DNA from: Micrococcales bacterium
Lineage (GTDB): Bacteria; Actinomycetota; Actinomycetes; Actinomycetales; Dermatophilaceae
Reading direction: 5' to 3'
Length of the DNA: 6,694 bases
NCBI GenBank assembly: GCA_030452775.1
Contig: JAKDLQ010000125.1
Span: 1-6,694, forward strand
The notes under the pieces are model-generated. The model did not search any database, was not told the DNA's origin, and saw only the letters and a list, made by a program, of their open reading frames with translations. Both the position numbers and the translations under genes were made by a program. Of this stretch, positions 1 through 5,842 are shown in pieces; the stretch's first letter is position 1, and every line of letters starts with the position of its first letter.

Positions 1-546
1 ACACCGGCCCCTCGTGCCAGATCCGCACAGCAGCGATCGCGCGCCGTCGCCACGCCCTTGCTCGGACGGACGGCACCACGGACGCCCACCCAGGGGAACG
101 CGCCGCAGCCGACGACCTTCTCGATAGAGCGCCTGGGCATCACGATGAACGTCAAGCCGGAGGGCGTGGCCAAGGACGGTGAGATGGCCCTGGCACCCGA
201 CCCCGCCGACATCGGCTGGTACCGCTACGGCGCCCGTCCGGGTGACCCGCAGGGAGCAACCGTGCTCGCCGCACACGTCGACGCACCTCGCTACGGCATT
301 GGTCCGCTCGCCGCGCTCGGCGAGCTTCGCCGCGGTGATGTCCTTCGCGTGCGGTCGGGCAAGCAGGTCCACCGCTACGGCGTCGAGACCGTGACCGCCA
401 CCAAGAAGACGGCGCTCGATCTGGCCGCGCTCTTCACGAGGGAAGGTCCACCGCGACTGCACGTGGTCACCTGCGGAGGGCACTTCGATCAGGAGCGCCG
501 CAGGTATGACGAGAACATCATCGTCGTGGCCAACCCGATCCAGTGA
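1..546 (+). CDS. class F-type sortase, 5'-truncated by the window edge
   Basis: Sortases are extracytoplasmic cysteine transpeptidases that cleave a C-terminal sorting signal and join the protein to the cell envelope. The catalytic set is visible: His in AAHVD (codon at 274-276), Cys in VVTCGGHFD (codon at 472-474), and an Arg in the ERRRYDENIIV stretch, most likely the codon at 502-504. The TCGG motif and the compact C-terminus ending IIVVANPIQ fit class F of Actinobacteria. The frame is open to base 1, so the TTG at 58 is probably not the true start. The missing part should hold the N-terminal signal/membrane anchor, and the visible residues before the core (to about nt 115) are basic and Pro/Ala-rich like a linker. 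The sigma factor gene starts 27 nt downstream. No sortase substrate is visible, and it may lie upstream. The sortase assignment is firm; the class is somewhat less so. Confidence 0.9.
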   Translation, partial: TPAPRARSAQQRSRAVATPLLGRTAPRTPTQGNAPQPTTFSIERLGITMNVKPEGVAKDGEMALAPDPADIGWYRYGARPGDPQGATVLAAHVDAPRYGIGPLAALGELRRGDVLRVRSGKQVHRYGVETVTATKKTALDLAALFTREGPPRLHVVTCGGHFDQERRRYDENIIVVANPIQ

Positions 547-561
547 CGCCGACGGCGCCGA

Positions 562-567
562 TATGGT
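562..567 (+). promoter_or_regulatory. candidate -10 element for a leaderless sigma-factor mRNA
   Basis: TATGGT fits the actinobacterial -10 pattern TANNNT. The GTG at 574 lies 7 nt after its last base, where a transcript would be expected to start. No Shine-Dalgarno is correctly spaced for the GTG at 574, because the GGGG run ends one base before it. Leaderless mRNAs are common in Actinobacteria. I see no convincing -35. This is inference from spacing only. Confidence 0.35.
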
Positions 568-573
568 TGGGGC

Positions 574-1143
574 GTGCACGTGCCCGATGACCCGGACACC
601 GAGTTCGACGCGCAGCTCTGCGTCGAGTTCGCGGCTGGCTCGAGGGACGCCCTCGCCGAGATGTACCGACGCTGGTCGACCCTCGTGCACACCATCGCCT
701 ACCGTGCTCTCGGCGACCGGCACGACGCCGAGGACGTCACCCAGCAGGTGTTCGTCTCGGCCTGGCACGGCCGCGCGTCGCTCCGGCCCGATCAGGGGTC
801 TCCTGCCGCGTGGCTGGTCGGCATCACCAAGCACCGGGTGGCGGACATGAGGACGCAACGCTACCGAGCGCGCCGCAACCTCAGCGCCGTGGCCGCCCAG
901 ACGGTCACCGAACCCGACGTCCACGACGACGACCTGGCCGAGCGCCTGCTCCTCGTCCACGAACTCGAGAGGATGGGCGATCCACGGGCGACCGTGCTCC
1001 GAATGGCTTTCATGGAGGACCGGCCGCAGCAGGAGATCGCGAGCGAGCTCGATCTGCCTATCGGTACCGTCAAGAGTCACGTACGTCGCGGCCTCATCGA
1101 GCTGCGCCGGAGGTTGGAGGAGGTGGACCGTGTCGCATCCTGA
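574..1143 (+). CDS. ECF-type RNA polymerase sigma factor (sigma-70 family)
   Basis: The 189-residue product has the two-domain layout of extracytoplasmic-function sigma factors, which direct RNA polymerase to a small regulon when released from an anti-sigma factor. Region 2 spans about residues 20-90 and includes the core-binding signature DAEDVTQQVF (51-60). It is followed by GSPAAWLVGITKHRVADMRTQ, typical of regions 2.3-2.4 (-10 recognition). A poorly conserved acidic linker (about 105-125) leads to region 4 (130-186), with the helix-turn-helix QQEIASELDLPIGTVKSHVR (152-171) that reads the -35. No extra C-terminal domain is present. GTG at 574 is chosen; the in-frame GTG at 580 is an alternative that would place the GGGG run at a workable ribosome-binding distance. 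The next gene overlaps the 3' end by 14 nt and encodes the partner anti-sigma factor, so the pair is probably co-translated. The SigK/RskA-like grouping rests on the partner, not on this protein alone. Confidence 0.93.
   Translation: MHVPDDPDTEFDAQLCVEFAAGSRDALAEMYRRWSTLVHTIAYRALGDRHDAEDVTQQVFVSAWHGRASLRPDQGSPAAWLVGITKHRVADMRTQRYRARRNLSAVAAQTVTEPDVHDDDLAERLLLVHELERMGDPRATVLRMAFMEDRPQQEIASELDLPIGTVKSHVRRGLIELRRRLEEVDRVAS
1116..1123 (+). promoter_or_regulatory. strong ribosome-binding site that fixes the anti-sigma start
   Basis: GGAGGAGG lies inside the sigma-factor coding region and ends 6 nt before the GTG at 1130. It supports that GTG as the start and the 14-nt overlap between the two genes, an arrangement that helps keep sigma and anti-sigma in proportion. 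Confidence 0.85.
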
Positions 1144-2050
1144 CGACGACCTGCTCGCCGACCTCGCCCTGAACATCTCCGACTCCGACTCCCACACCGG
1201 CCCCGGCGATGACACGTCCCATGCCGAGGCCCTCGCGCACCTCGCAGGGTGCGCGGCCTGCGCGGACACGGTCGCCGACCTGCGCCGCGCGCTCTCGGTG
1301 GCGAGGCGCGCCCATCGGGAGACCGGCTGGGAGGCTCCCGCGCCTGATGTGTGGTCGCGGATCACCGACGAGCTCGACTCCCCGCCAACGTCAGGCAGCC
1401 GGCCGGACCCACCGCCGGGCTCGCCGGCCCCGATGCCGTCCGCGGGATCTCCGGGGTCCGATGGGACGCGCGATCATCGTCCCGGACCCAAGACCGAACA
1501 ACCGCCGCACGCACCGCCCGAGCATGGGCAGGCAGCACCCCCCGACGAGCTGACGGAGTTGCGCAGTGAGCGGCGTGACCGCGAGGCGGCCCGGCGACCA
1601 CGGCGCATCGCCTGGAGCGCCGGCCTCGCCGCCGCGGCACTCGTCATCGGACTGCTCGGCGGTCGCGCCCTGTGGCATGAGTCCGCGCCCCAGCCGCCCC
1701 AGCCCGTCACGGTGGCCCAGGCCCCCCTCGACACGCTCGACACGACGAGCCCGCAGCAGCTCGGCGAGGCTGCGGTCGTGCGCACGTCGAACGGCTACAA
1801 GCTCGACATCGACACCTCGAAGCCGCTTCCTGCCGGCTCCGGGTACCTCGAGGTGTGGCTCATCAACCGCGACGGCAAGCGGATGGTCTCGGTCGGCGTG
1901 ATGCGCAACGGCGAAGGTCCGGTGTCCTTCCCCATCACCCAGAAGCTCATCGACGAGGGCTACGTCATCGTCGACATCTCACGCGAGCAGTTCGATGACA
2001 ACCCGGCCCATTCCGGCGACAGCGTCGTGCGAGGCAAGCTGCCGGCGTGA
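1130..2050 (+). CDS. membrane-anchored zinc-type anti-sigma factor with RskA C-terminal domain
   Basis: The 306-residue protein should hold the ECF sigma factor at the membrane until a signal triggers its release. The N-terminal cytoplasmic domain (1-83) carries the zinc anti-sigma motif H37-x3-C41-x2-C44 (HLAGCAAC). Residues 84-138 are a low-complexity Pro/Gly/Ser linker, longer than usual. A basic stretch (145-159) precedes one transmembrane helix at about 160-182 (AWSAGLAAAALVIGLLGGRA). The remaining 124 residues are the extracytoplasmic RskA-type domain: YLEVWLINRDGKRMVSVGVM, then VIVDISREQFDDNPAHSGDS and a final VVRGKLPA, a near-canonical family ending. In SigK/RskA and similar pairs, release is by stepwise proteolysis of the anti-sigma factor; that is known for the family and not shown here. 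The gene overlaps the sigma gene and faces the MarR gene, whose stop codon is 57 nt away. Confidence 0.92.
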   Translation: MSHPDDDLLADLALNISDSDSHTGPGDDTSHAEALAHLAGCAACADTVADLRRALSVARRAHRETGWEAPAPDVWSRITDELDSPPTSGSRPDPPPGSPAPMPSAGSPGSDGTRDHRPGPKTEQPPHAPPEHGQAAPPDELTELRSERRDREAARRPRRIAWSAGLAAAALVIGLLGGRALWHESAPQPPQPVTVAQAPLDTLDTTSPQQLGEAAVVRTSNGYKLDIDTSKPLPAGSGYLEVWLINRDGKRMVSVGVMRNGEGPVSFPITQKLIDEGYVIVDISREQFDDNPAHSGDSVVRGKLPA

Positions 2051-2107
2051 GACGACGCGGGCCGGCATACGGTCGCGGGCCTGTCGATCGGCGGCGCGGC
2101 CAGCGCG

Positions 2108-2782
2108 TCAGGACAACAGGCGGCGCAGCGACGCGGTGGCTCCGCGCAGGTAGCGTTCCACGAGCTCGCGCTCCTCGTCGTCCAGCGCATTGTCGAGCTC
2201 GGCGAGACCCTCGAACATCGGGCGCATCCGTGCCATCACCTCGGCCCGGCCCGAGTCGGTGATGACGACCTGGGTGCGCCGGCCATCGCTCGGATGGCCA
2301 CGGCGCTCGGCGTGACCGCGTTTGCACAGCCTGTCGACGACGCCCGAGGATGCCGCGGAGGTCACCCCGAGCTCATGAGCAAGCTCGACCGGTCCGAGCG
2401 GACCTCGCATGAGGTGTCGCAAGGAGTGCAGCTCGGAGGTGCTGAGCCCGGCCCTACGGGCCACGGCGGCGGGAACGGTCTCGGCCAGGTTGACCAGCTC
2501 CTGCAGAGCGGCGAGGGAGCCAGACATCCGGAATCCCTTGACGCCGGTAGCCGTCCCGCCTCCGTGGGTCGGCGCCAGGCCTGCGTGGGTGACCGCCTCG
2601 CCTCCGTGGGTAGGCACTCCGCCTGCGTGGGTCGGCACCCCGCCCTGGGTCGGCGCCCCACCGCCGGAGGCGGCCGGCCCTTCCCCGTCCGGCTGCGCAT
2701 CGACGGGGGGCCGGTTCTCGTCGGCCCGGTGTTTCGCAGATCCTCGGGAACTGGTAATATCACTCACCAACTTAGTTATCAT
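2108..2782 (-). CDS. MarR-family transcriptional regulator with repeat-bearing N-terminal extension
   Basis: Residues 86-224 form a full-size MarR winged-helix repressor: dimerisation helix SLAALQELVNLAETVPAAVA, DNA-reading region LGPVELAHELGVTSAASSGV, wing HPSDGRRTQVVITDSGR, and C-terminal helices ending ATASLRRLLS. MarR proteins bind palindromic operators as dimers and usually let go when a small molecule binds. The gene diverges from the MMPL transporter, its likely target. Two starts compete. ATG at 2782 gives 224 residues, with AGAGGG 8 nt upstream. ATG at 2527 gives 139 residues, the usual family length, with AAGGGA 6 nt upstream. The extra 85 residues contain Thr-His heptads from a 21-bp tandem repeat. 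Unit lengths that are multiples of three and roughly 80% G/C at third positions after about codon 19 favour translation. The first 17 codons are AT-rich and overlap a candidate operator. The family call is firm; the start is open. Confidence 0.88.
   Translation of the reverse strand: MITKLVSDITSSRGSAKHRADENRPPVDAQPDGEGPAASGGGAPTQGGVPTHAGGVPTHGGEAVTHAGLAPTHGGGTATGVKGFRMSGSLAALQELVNLAETVPAAVARRAGLSTSELHSLRHLMRGPLGPVELAHELGVTSAASSGVVDRLCKRGHAERRGHPSDGRRTQVVITDSGRAEVMARMRPMFEGLAELDNALDDEERELVERYLRGATASLRRLLS
2534..2539 (-). promoter_or_regulatory. possible ribosome-binding site for the short MarR form
   Basis: On the - strand this reads AAGGGA, 6 nt before the in-frame ATG at 2527. It matches the Shine-Dalgarno consensus partially and would give a 139-residue MarR protein. 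A competing AGAGGG (2791-2796) precedes the ATG at 2782. Both forms could be made. Confidence 0.4.
2542..2662. repeat. 21-bp tandem repeat (in-frame heptad minisatellite)
   Basis: The motif CGTGGGT recurs at 2563, 2584, 2605 and 2626, exactly 21 bp apart. A shortened copy has CTGGGT at 2645-2650, 18 bp on. Read as MarR codons the units are GGAPTQ, GGVPTHA, GGVPTHG, GEAVTHA, GLAPTHG and a degenerate GGTATGV. The ACC-CAC (Thr-His) codon pair is identical in all four full copies. Several differences are synonymous (GGG/GGA, CCG/CCT). The last codon alternates GCA/GGA, which suggests a 42-bp higher-order unit. Every length change seen is a multiple of three. Outer boundaries are approximate. Confidence 0.85.
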
Positions 2783-2800
2783 CTGAGCAACCCTCTTAGT
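2755..2800. promoter_or_regulatory. AT-rich divergent promoter/operator region between MarR and MMPL genes
   Basis: This is the most AT-rich patch in the window. On the + strand, TATCAT (2777-2782) resembles a -10 for the transporter, and TAATAT (2755-2760) is an alternative; neither has a good -35. A dyad with half-sites CTTAG (2771-2775) and CTGAG (2783-2787) spans 17 bp, a usual MarR operator size. It overlaps the odd-centred palindrome AACT-T-AGTT (2769-2777). A second CTTAGT at 2795-2800 repeats the first at 24 bp. A repressor bound here would cover the transporter promoter and the distal MarR start codon. The positions are seen; the function is inferred. Confidence 0.5.
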
Positions 2801-2809
2801 CAGTCTAGC

Positions 2810-2816
2810 GGAGGAA
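2810..2816 (+). promoter_or_regulatory. ribosome-binding site of the MMPL gene
   Basis: GGAGGAA is followed after a short CCCC spacer by GTG at 2821; the GGAGG core ends 6 nt before the start. It settles the GTG start and leaves only a short leader after the candidate promoter. Confidence 0.8.
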
Positions 2817-2820
2817 CCCC

Positions 2821-4932
2821 GTGAACACCGTTGCAGAGCGAATCACCAGGACCTGGTGGGCCGTCGCGATCGTCATCGTCGCGCTCGCGGGCGCGCTCGC
2901 CGTCGTCGGCATCGTCGGGGAGGCGTCCCGCACGCCCACCTCGGTCGACTCGCTGCCGATCGGCTCCGACAGCGCCCAGGCGCTCGAGCTGCGCGAGAGC
3001 CTTCCCCAGGCCGAGGGATCGACTGCGGTGGCGCTCTTCACCAAGGATGCCGGGACCCTGTCGAAGGAGGACGTCGACGCCCTGTCCGAGCGGGTGGCCT
3101 CGTTGCCCGGGGCCGGACGAATTCCCGTGCAGCGCAGCGACGACGGCACGGCGGCCATCGGGATCGTCCCGGTTGCGGCGAACGACGCCACGCGCACCGC
3201 CGAGCTCGTCAAGGAGATCCGCACCACCGTCAAGAGCGACCTGCCAAGCGGTGTCTCCGCGGAGGTGACCGGTCCGGCAGCGGTCGAGGCCGACCTCGCC
3301 GCGGTCTTCGACGGGGCGAACATCCGGCTGCTCCTCGCCACGGCCTCCGTCGTCGCCTTCCTCCTCGTGCTGACCTATCGCAGCCCGATTCTCTGGATCA
3401 TCCCGCTGACCGTCGTCGGGGTGGCCGACCGCCTCGCGGTGGTCCTCGCCACCCACACGCTCTCCGCATTCTCGATCACGTGGGACGAGTCGACGATCGG
3501 CATCCTGTCGGTCCTCGTCTTCGGCGCCGGCACCGACTACGCGCTGCTGCTCATCTCCCGCTACCGCGACGAGCTGCGCCATCACTCCGACCGCCGGGAG
3601 GCGATGACGCTTGCCCTGCGCCGCACCGCCGAGGCGGTGCTCTCGAGCGCGGTCACGGTCGTGCTCGGCCTGCTCACCCTGCTGCTGTCGCTCTTCCCCG
3701 CCACCCGGGGCCTCGGCCTGGCCTGCGCCGTCGGCGTCGTCGTGGCCGCGACCTTCGTGCTCATCGTGCTGCCGGCCGCCCTCGTCATCTTCGACCGCTG
3801 GATCTTCTGGCCGCGGGTCCCGCGCGAGGGCCAGGACTCGCTGGCCGATGGCCGCACCTTGTGGCGCCGGATCGGGGACCGGGTTGCGGCCCACCCGGCG
3901 CGCGTCATCGTCGGCACCCTGGTCCTGCTCACGGCCATGTCGGCCGGGCTCGCCGCGGTGACCACCGGCCTCAAGCCGGCTGACCAGTTCCTCCAGAAGC
4001 CCGAGGCCATCGTCGCCAGCCAGCGCCTAGCGGAGTCGTTCCCGGCCGGCAGCGCCGATCCCGCCATCATCGTCACGACATCGAACCCCAAGGCGGTGGC
4101 CGACGCGGCCTCCTCGGTCGACGGCGTCGCGAGCGCCCGGATCGTCAAGCAGTCCAAGGGTGTGGCCGAGATCGACGCCGTCCTCGCCGGCGCGCCGGGC
4201 TCCGACGAGGCGATGACGACGGTGCGCGCGCTGCGCGCCGCCGCAGCCGACCTACCGGACACCCATGTCGCCGGCGCCGAGGCGGTCGCCCTCGATCAGG
4301 CCGAGGCGTCCGCACGCGATCGCATGGTCATCTTCCCCATCGTGCTCGGGCTCGTCCTCGTCGCGCTCGGGTTCCTGCTTCGCTCGGTCGTCGCACCTAT
4401 CGTGCTCGTCACCACGGTCGTCGCGACCTATCTCGCGAGCGTGGGCGCATCGTGGTGGATCTTCACGAAGGTCTTCGGCTTCTCCGCCCTCGATGACAGC
4501 GCACCGTTGTTCGCCTTCGTCTTCCTCGTGGCCCTCGGCGTCGACTACAACATCTTCCTCGTGACGCGGGCTGCCGAGGAGGGCCGTGCGCATGGGGCGC
4601 GAGCGGGCATGCTGCGTGCCCTCGCGGCGACCGGTGGCGTCATCACGAGTGCCGGAATCCTGCTCGCGGCCGTCTTCGCCGTCCTCGGCGTGCTGCCCCT
4701 CGTCGTCCTTGCCCAGATCGGCGTCATCATCTGCATCGGCGTGCTGCTCGACACGATGGTCGTGCGCACCCTGCTCGTCCCCGCCATCGCCATCGTCCTC
4801 GGCGACACATTCTGGTGGCCTCGGTTGGTGACGCCCGGTCGCCACGAGGCAAATCAGACACCTGCGACGCCCACCGACCCCCACCCGGCGGCGGTGCCGG
4901 TGGCCGCGTCCGCAGAGGGGTCGCATCAGTGA
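2821..4932 (+). CDS. MMPL-family (RND superfamily) transporter
   Basis: The 703-residue protein has the duplicated RND-like layout of proton-driven MMPL exporters. TM1 is at about 10-32, a large extracytoplasmic loop at 33-165, and TM2-TM6 at about 168-320. A cytoplasmic linker containing WPRVPREGQ follows, with TM7 at about 362-382, a second loop to about 500, and TM8-TM12 at about 502-663. The proton-relay Asp/Tyr motifs are present in both halves: GAGTDYALLL with D239-Y240 in TM4 and GVDYNIFLVT with D575-Y576 in TM10. WWPRL closes the last membrane segment, and a Pro/Ala-rich tail of about 35 residues follows. The length matches the compact YdfJ-like MMPL proteins often paired with MarR regulators, not the roughly 950-residue mycobacterial lipid exporters. 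The substrate cannot be read from sequence; drugs, fatty acids or lipids are the family's range. Expression is probably repressed by the divergent MarR protein. Confidence 0.93.
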   Translation: MNTVAERITRTWWAVAIVIVALAGALAVVGIVGEASRTPTSVDSLPIGSDSAQALELRESLPQAEGSTAVALFTKDAGTLSKEDVDALSERVASLPGAGRIPVQRSDDGTAAIGIVPVAANDATRTAELVKEIRTTVKSDLPSGVSAEVTGPAAVEADLAAVFDGANIRLLLATASVVAFLLVLTYRSPILWIIPLTVVGVADRLAVVLATHTLSAFSITWDESTIGILSVLVFGAGTDYALLLISRYRDELRHHSDRREAMTLALRRTAEAVLSSAVTVVLGLLTLLLSLFPATRGLGLACAVGVVVAATFVLIVLPAALVIFDRWIFWPRVPREGQDSLADGRTLWRRIGDRVAAHPARVIVGTLVLLTAMSAGLAAVTTGLKPADQFLQKPEAIVASQRLAESFPAGSADPAIIVTTSNPKAVADAASSVDGVASARIVKQSKGVAEIDAVLAGAPGSDEAMTTVRALRAAAADLPDTHVAGAEAVALDQAEASARDRMVIFPIVLGLVLVALGFLLRSVVAPIVLVTTVVATYLASVGASWWIFTKVFGFSALDDSAPLFAFVFLVALGVDYNIFLVTRAAEEGRAHGARAGMLRALAATGGVITSAGILLAAVFAVLGVLPLVVLAQIGVIICIGVLLDTMVVRTLLVPAIAIVLGDTFWWPRLVTPGRHEANQTPATPTDPHPAAVPVAASAEGSHQ

Positions 4933-4934
4933 CG

Positions 4935-4970
4935 AGCGTGCGGCGCCGACACCCCCTTGACGCGCACGCT
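4935..4970. terminator. possible terminator dyad after the MMPL gene
   Basis: AGCGTGCG (4935-4942) and CGCACGCT (4963-4970) form a perfect 8-bp inverted repeat with a 20-nt loop, starting 2 nt after the MMPL stop codon. There is no T-tract and the loop is long, so it is a weak candidate. Confidence 0.3.
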
Positions 4971-5083
4971 GGTGACGAGCATGTCGTTGACCTGTGCCCT
5001 TGACGTATGCCGTTGTCGCTGCCGCCAGCGCCGGCTGAGCCGCGACTGCCGCTGACGTGTGCGACGCCCCCCGCCTGTCAGGG

Positions 5084-5130
5084 AGTCCGCGGCACATACG
5101 CCGGACTGGAAGTCCGGGGCACGTGCGCCG
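5084..5130. repeat. two-copy 20-bp direct repeat, 27-bp period
   Basis: Bases 5084-5103 and 5111-5130 share AGTCCG, then GGCAC and CGCCG, and match at 17 of 20 positions. The hairpin at 5101-5117 straddles the junction, because its right arm is the start of the second copy. The repeat lies outside genes, just beyond the stop codon of the - strand gene. Confidence 0.6.
5101..5117 (-). terminator. compact GC hairpin, possible terminator of the YGSNL-protein gene
   Basis: CCGGACT (5101-5107) and AGTCCGG (5111-5117) form a perfect 7-bp stem with a 3-nt loop, beginning 25 nt beyond the stop codon of the - strand gene. No T-tract follows on either strand. It could be an intrinsic-like terminator for convergent transcripts or a small repeated intergenic palindrome. 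Confidence 0.4.
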
Positions 5131-5142
5131 AGACGGCTCGAG

Positions 5143-5787
5143 TCACGGTGTGGCTGCCCCGGCGTCGGCGGTCGTCGCCAGCGCGTCACGAAGCGCCGCC
5201 CGGTCCCACGCAGGAGCGATGCCGGGACGGGCGAGCAGGTAGTCACAGATCTGCTCCGTGTGCCAGCCGTGCGCCTCGGCGAGCCCGTCGGCGATCGTGC
5301 GGGCGTAGGCGGCCGCAGGCGGGTTGAGTGTGACCGCGTGGTGCTCCCACGACGCGGTGAACGTCACGACCGGCACATCGTCGATCTCGTCGATGACATG
5401 CAGCGTCTCGTAGCGCCCCGGACCGAGCACGGACGTGCGGCTCTCGGCGAAGAGCGTCGTCAGCGACAGGTCCCGGCCCACGGGCCGGCGCATCTCCTGG
5501 CTCGCGACATCGGAGAACTGCTCGCCGGTCACGAGGTAGGCCCGCCCGGCGGCCGACCCGTCCGCGCCGGGGTCGTAGAACGCGACTCCCCCGCCCCACG
5601 TCGGCGACTCCCACGCGAAGTAGACCTCGCCGGCCAGCGAGACAGGTCGGTCGTCCATCGGCTCGGTCGTGTCACGGGCACCGGTGTAGGTGCGGCTCGC
5701 GCCCGGCGGGCGGCCGCCGGCGAGGTAGTGACCGAAGCGTCCGCTCGACAGGTTCGATCCGTAGGCGGCATACCAGACGCGTTCCAT
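5143..5787 (-). CDS. gamma-glutamylcyclotransferase-like (YGSNL) protein
   Basis: The 214-residue product begins MERVWYAAYGSNL. The YGSNL motif (9-13) is the substrate-pocket signature of the gamma-glutamylcyclotransferase-like fold, whose members form 5-oxoproline from gamma-glutamyl compounds. The segment GRAYLVTGEQFSDVASQE (81-98) resembles the family's pattern leading to the catalytic Glu, so E98 is the best candidate; E89 is the alternative. The WGGGVAFYDP segment (64-73) is another recognisable block. I recall related actinobacterial proteins named 'histone deacetylase' in databases; the fold seen here does not support that name. No signal peptide or membrane segment is visible, so it is probably cytoplasmic. 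The ATG at 5787 is preferred because family similarity starts there. A GTG at 5823 would add 12 residues unlike the family (MALRRACCQADR). It converges on the MMPL gene. Its substrate is unknown. Confidence 0.8.
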   Translation of the reverse strand: MERVWYAAYGSNLSSGRFGHYLAGGRPPGASRTYTGARDTTEPMDDRPVSLAGEVYFAWESPTWGGGVAFYDPGADGSAAGRAYLVTGEQFSDVASQEMRRPVGRDLSLTTLFAESRTSVLGPGRYETLHVIDEIDDVPVVTFTASWEHHAVTLNPPAAAYARTIADGLAEAHGWHTEQICDYLLARPGIAPAWDRAALRDALATTADAGAATP

Positions 5788-5842
5788 CCGGTCAGCCTGA
5801 CAGCACGCTCGCCGCAGCGCCACCGTTGGGTGTGGGCGGCAT

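Larger units (their letters stand above)
4933..5142. other. gap between convergent MMPL and YGSNL-protein genes
   Basis: No convincing gene lies here. Short frames on the + strand (for example from the ATG at 5007) have no ribosome-binding site and run antisense into the YGSNL gene. The gap holds the 4935-4970 dyad, three TTGAC motifs (4958, 4986, 5001) with no gene downstream on the + strand, a 20-bp direct repeat, and the tight hairpin at 5101-5117. Confidence 0.6.

Noticed and set aside
2051..2107. Terminator between the convergent anti-sigma and MarR genes
   Set aside because: GGCC-rich segments are present, but I could not find a convincing uninterrupted stem in this 57-nt gap.
2542..2662. 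The 21-bp repeat array as a CRISPR array or an iteron origin
   Set aside because: The units are contiguous, with no unique spacers, and no cas or replication gene is nearby. The codon pattern suits a coding minisatellite.
2294..2824. Open frame on the + strand (176 codons) opposite the MarR gene, containing SVGRRQACVGD-type repeats
   Set aside because: The repeats are the antisense reading of the 21-bp tandem repeat. There is no ribosome-binding site, and the MarR domain is on the other strand.
2800..3894. Long open frame on the - strand (364 codons) opposite the MMPL gene
   Set aside because: The product is a highly charged Gly/Arg/Asp/Glu-rich sequence with no domain, as expected from the antisense of a GC-rich membrane-protein gene. 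The + strand has clear RND motifs.
4252..5097. Open frame on the - strand (281 codons) opposite the MMPL 3' end
   Set aside because: Acidic, low-complexity antisense shadow of transmembrane helices, with no ribosome-binding site and no recognisable family.
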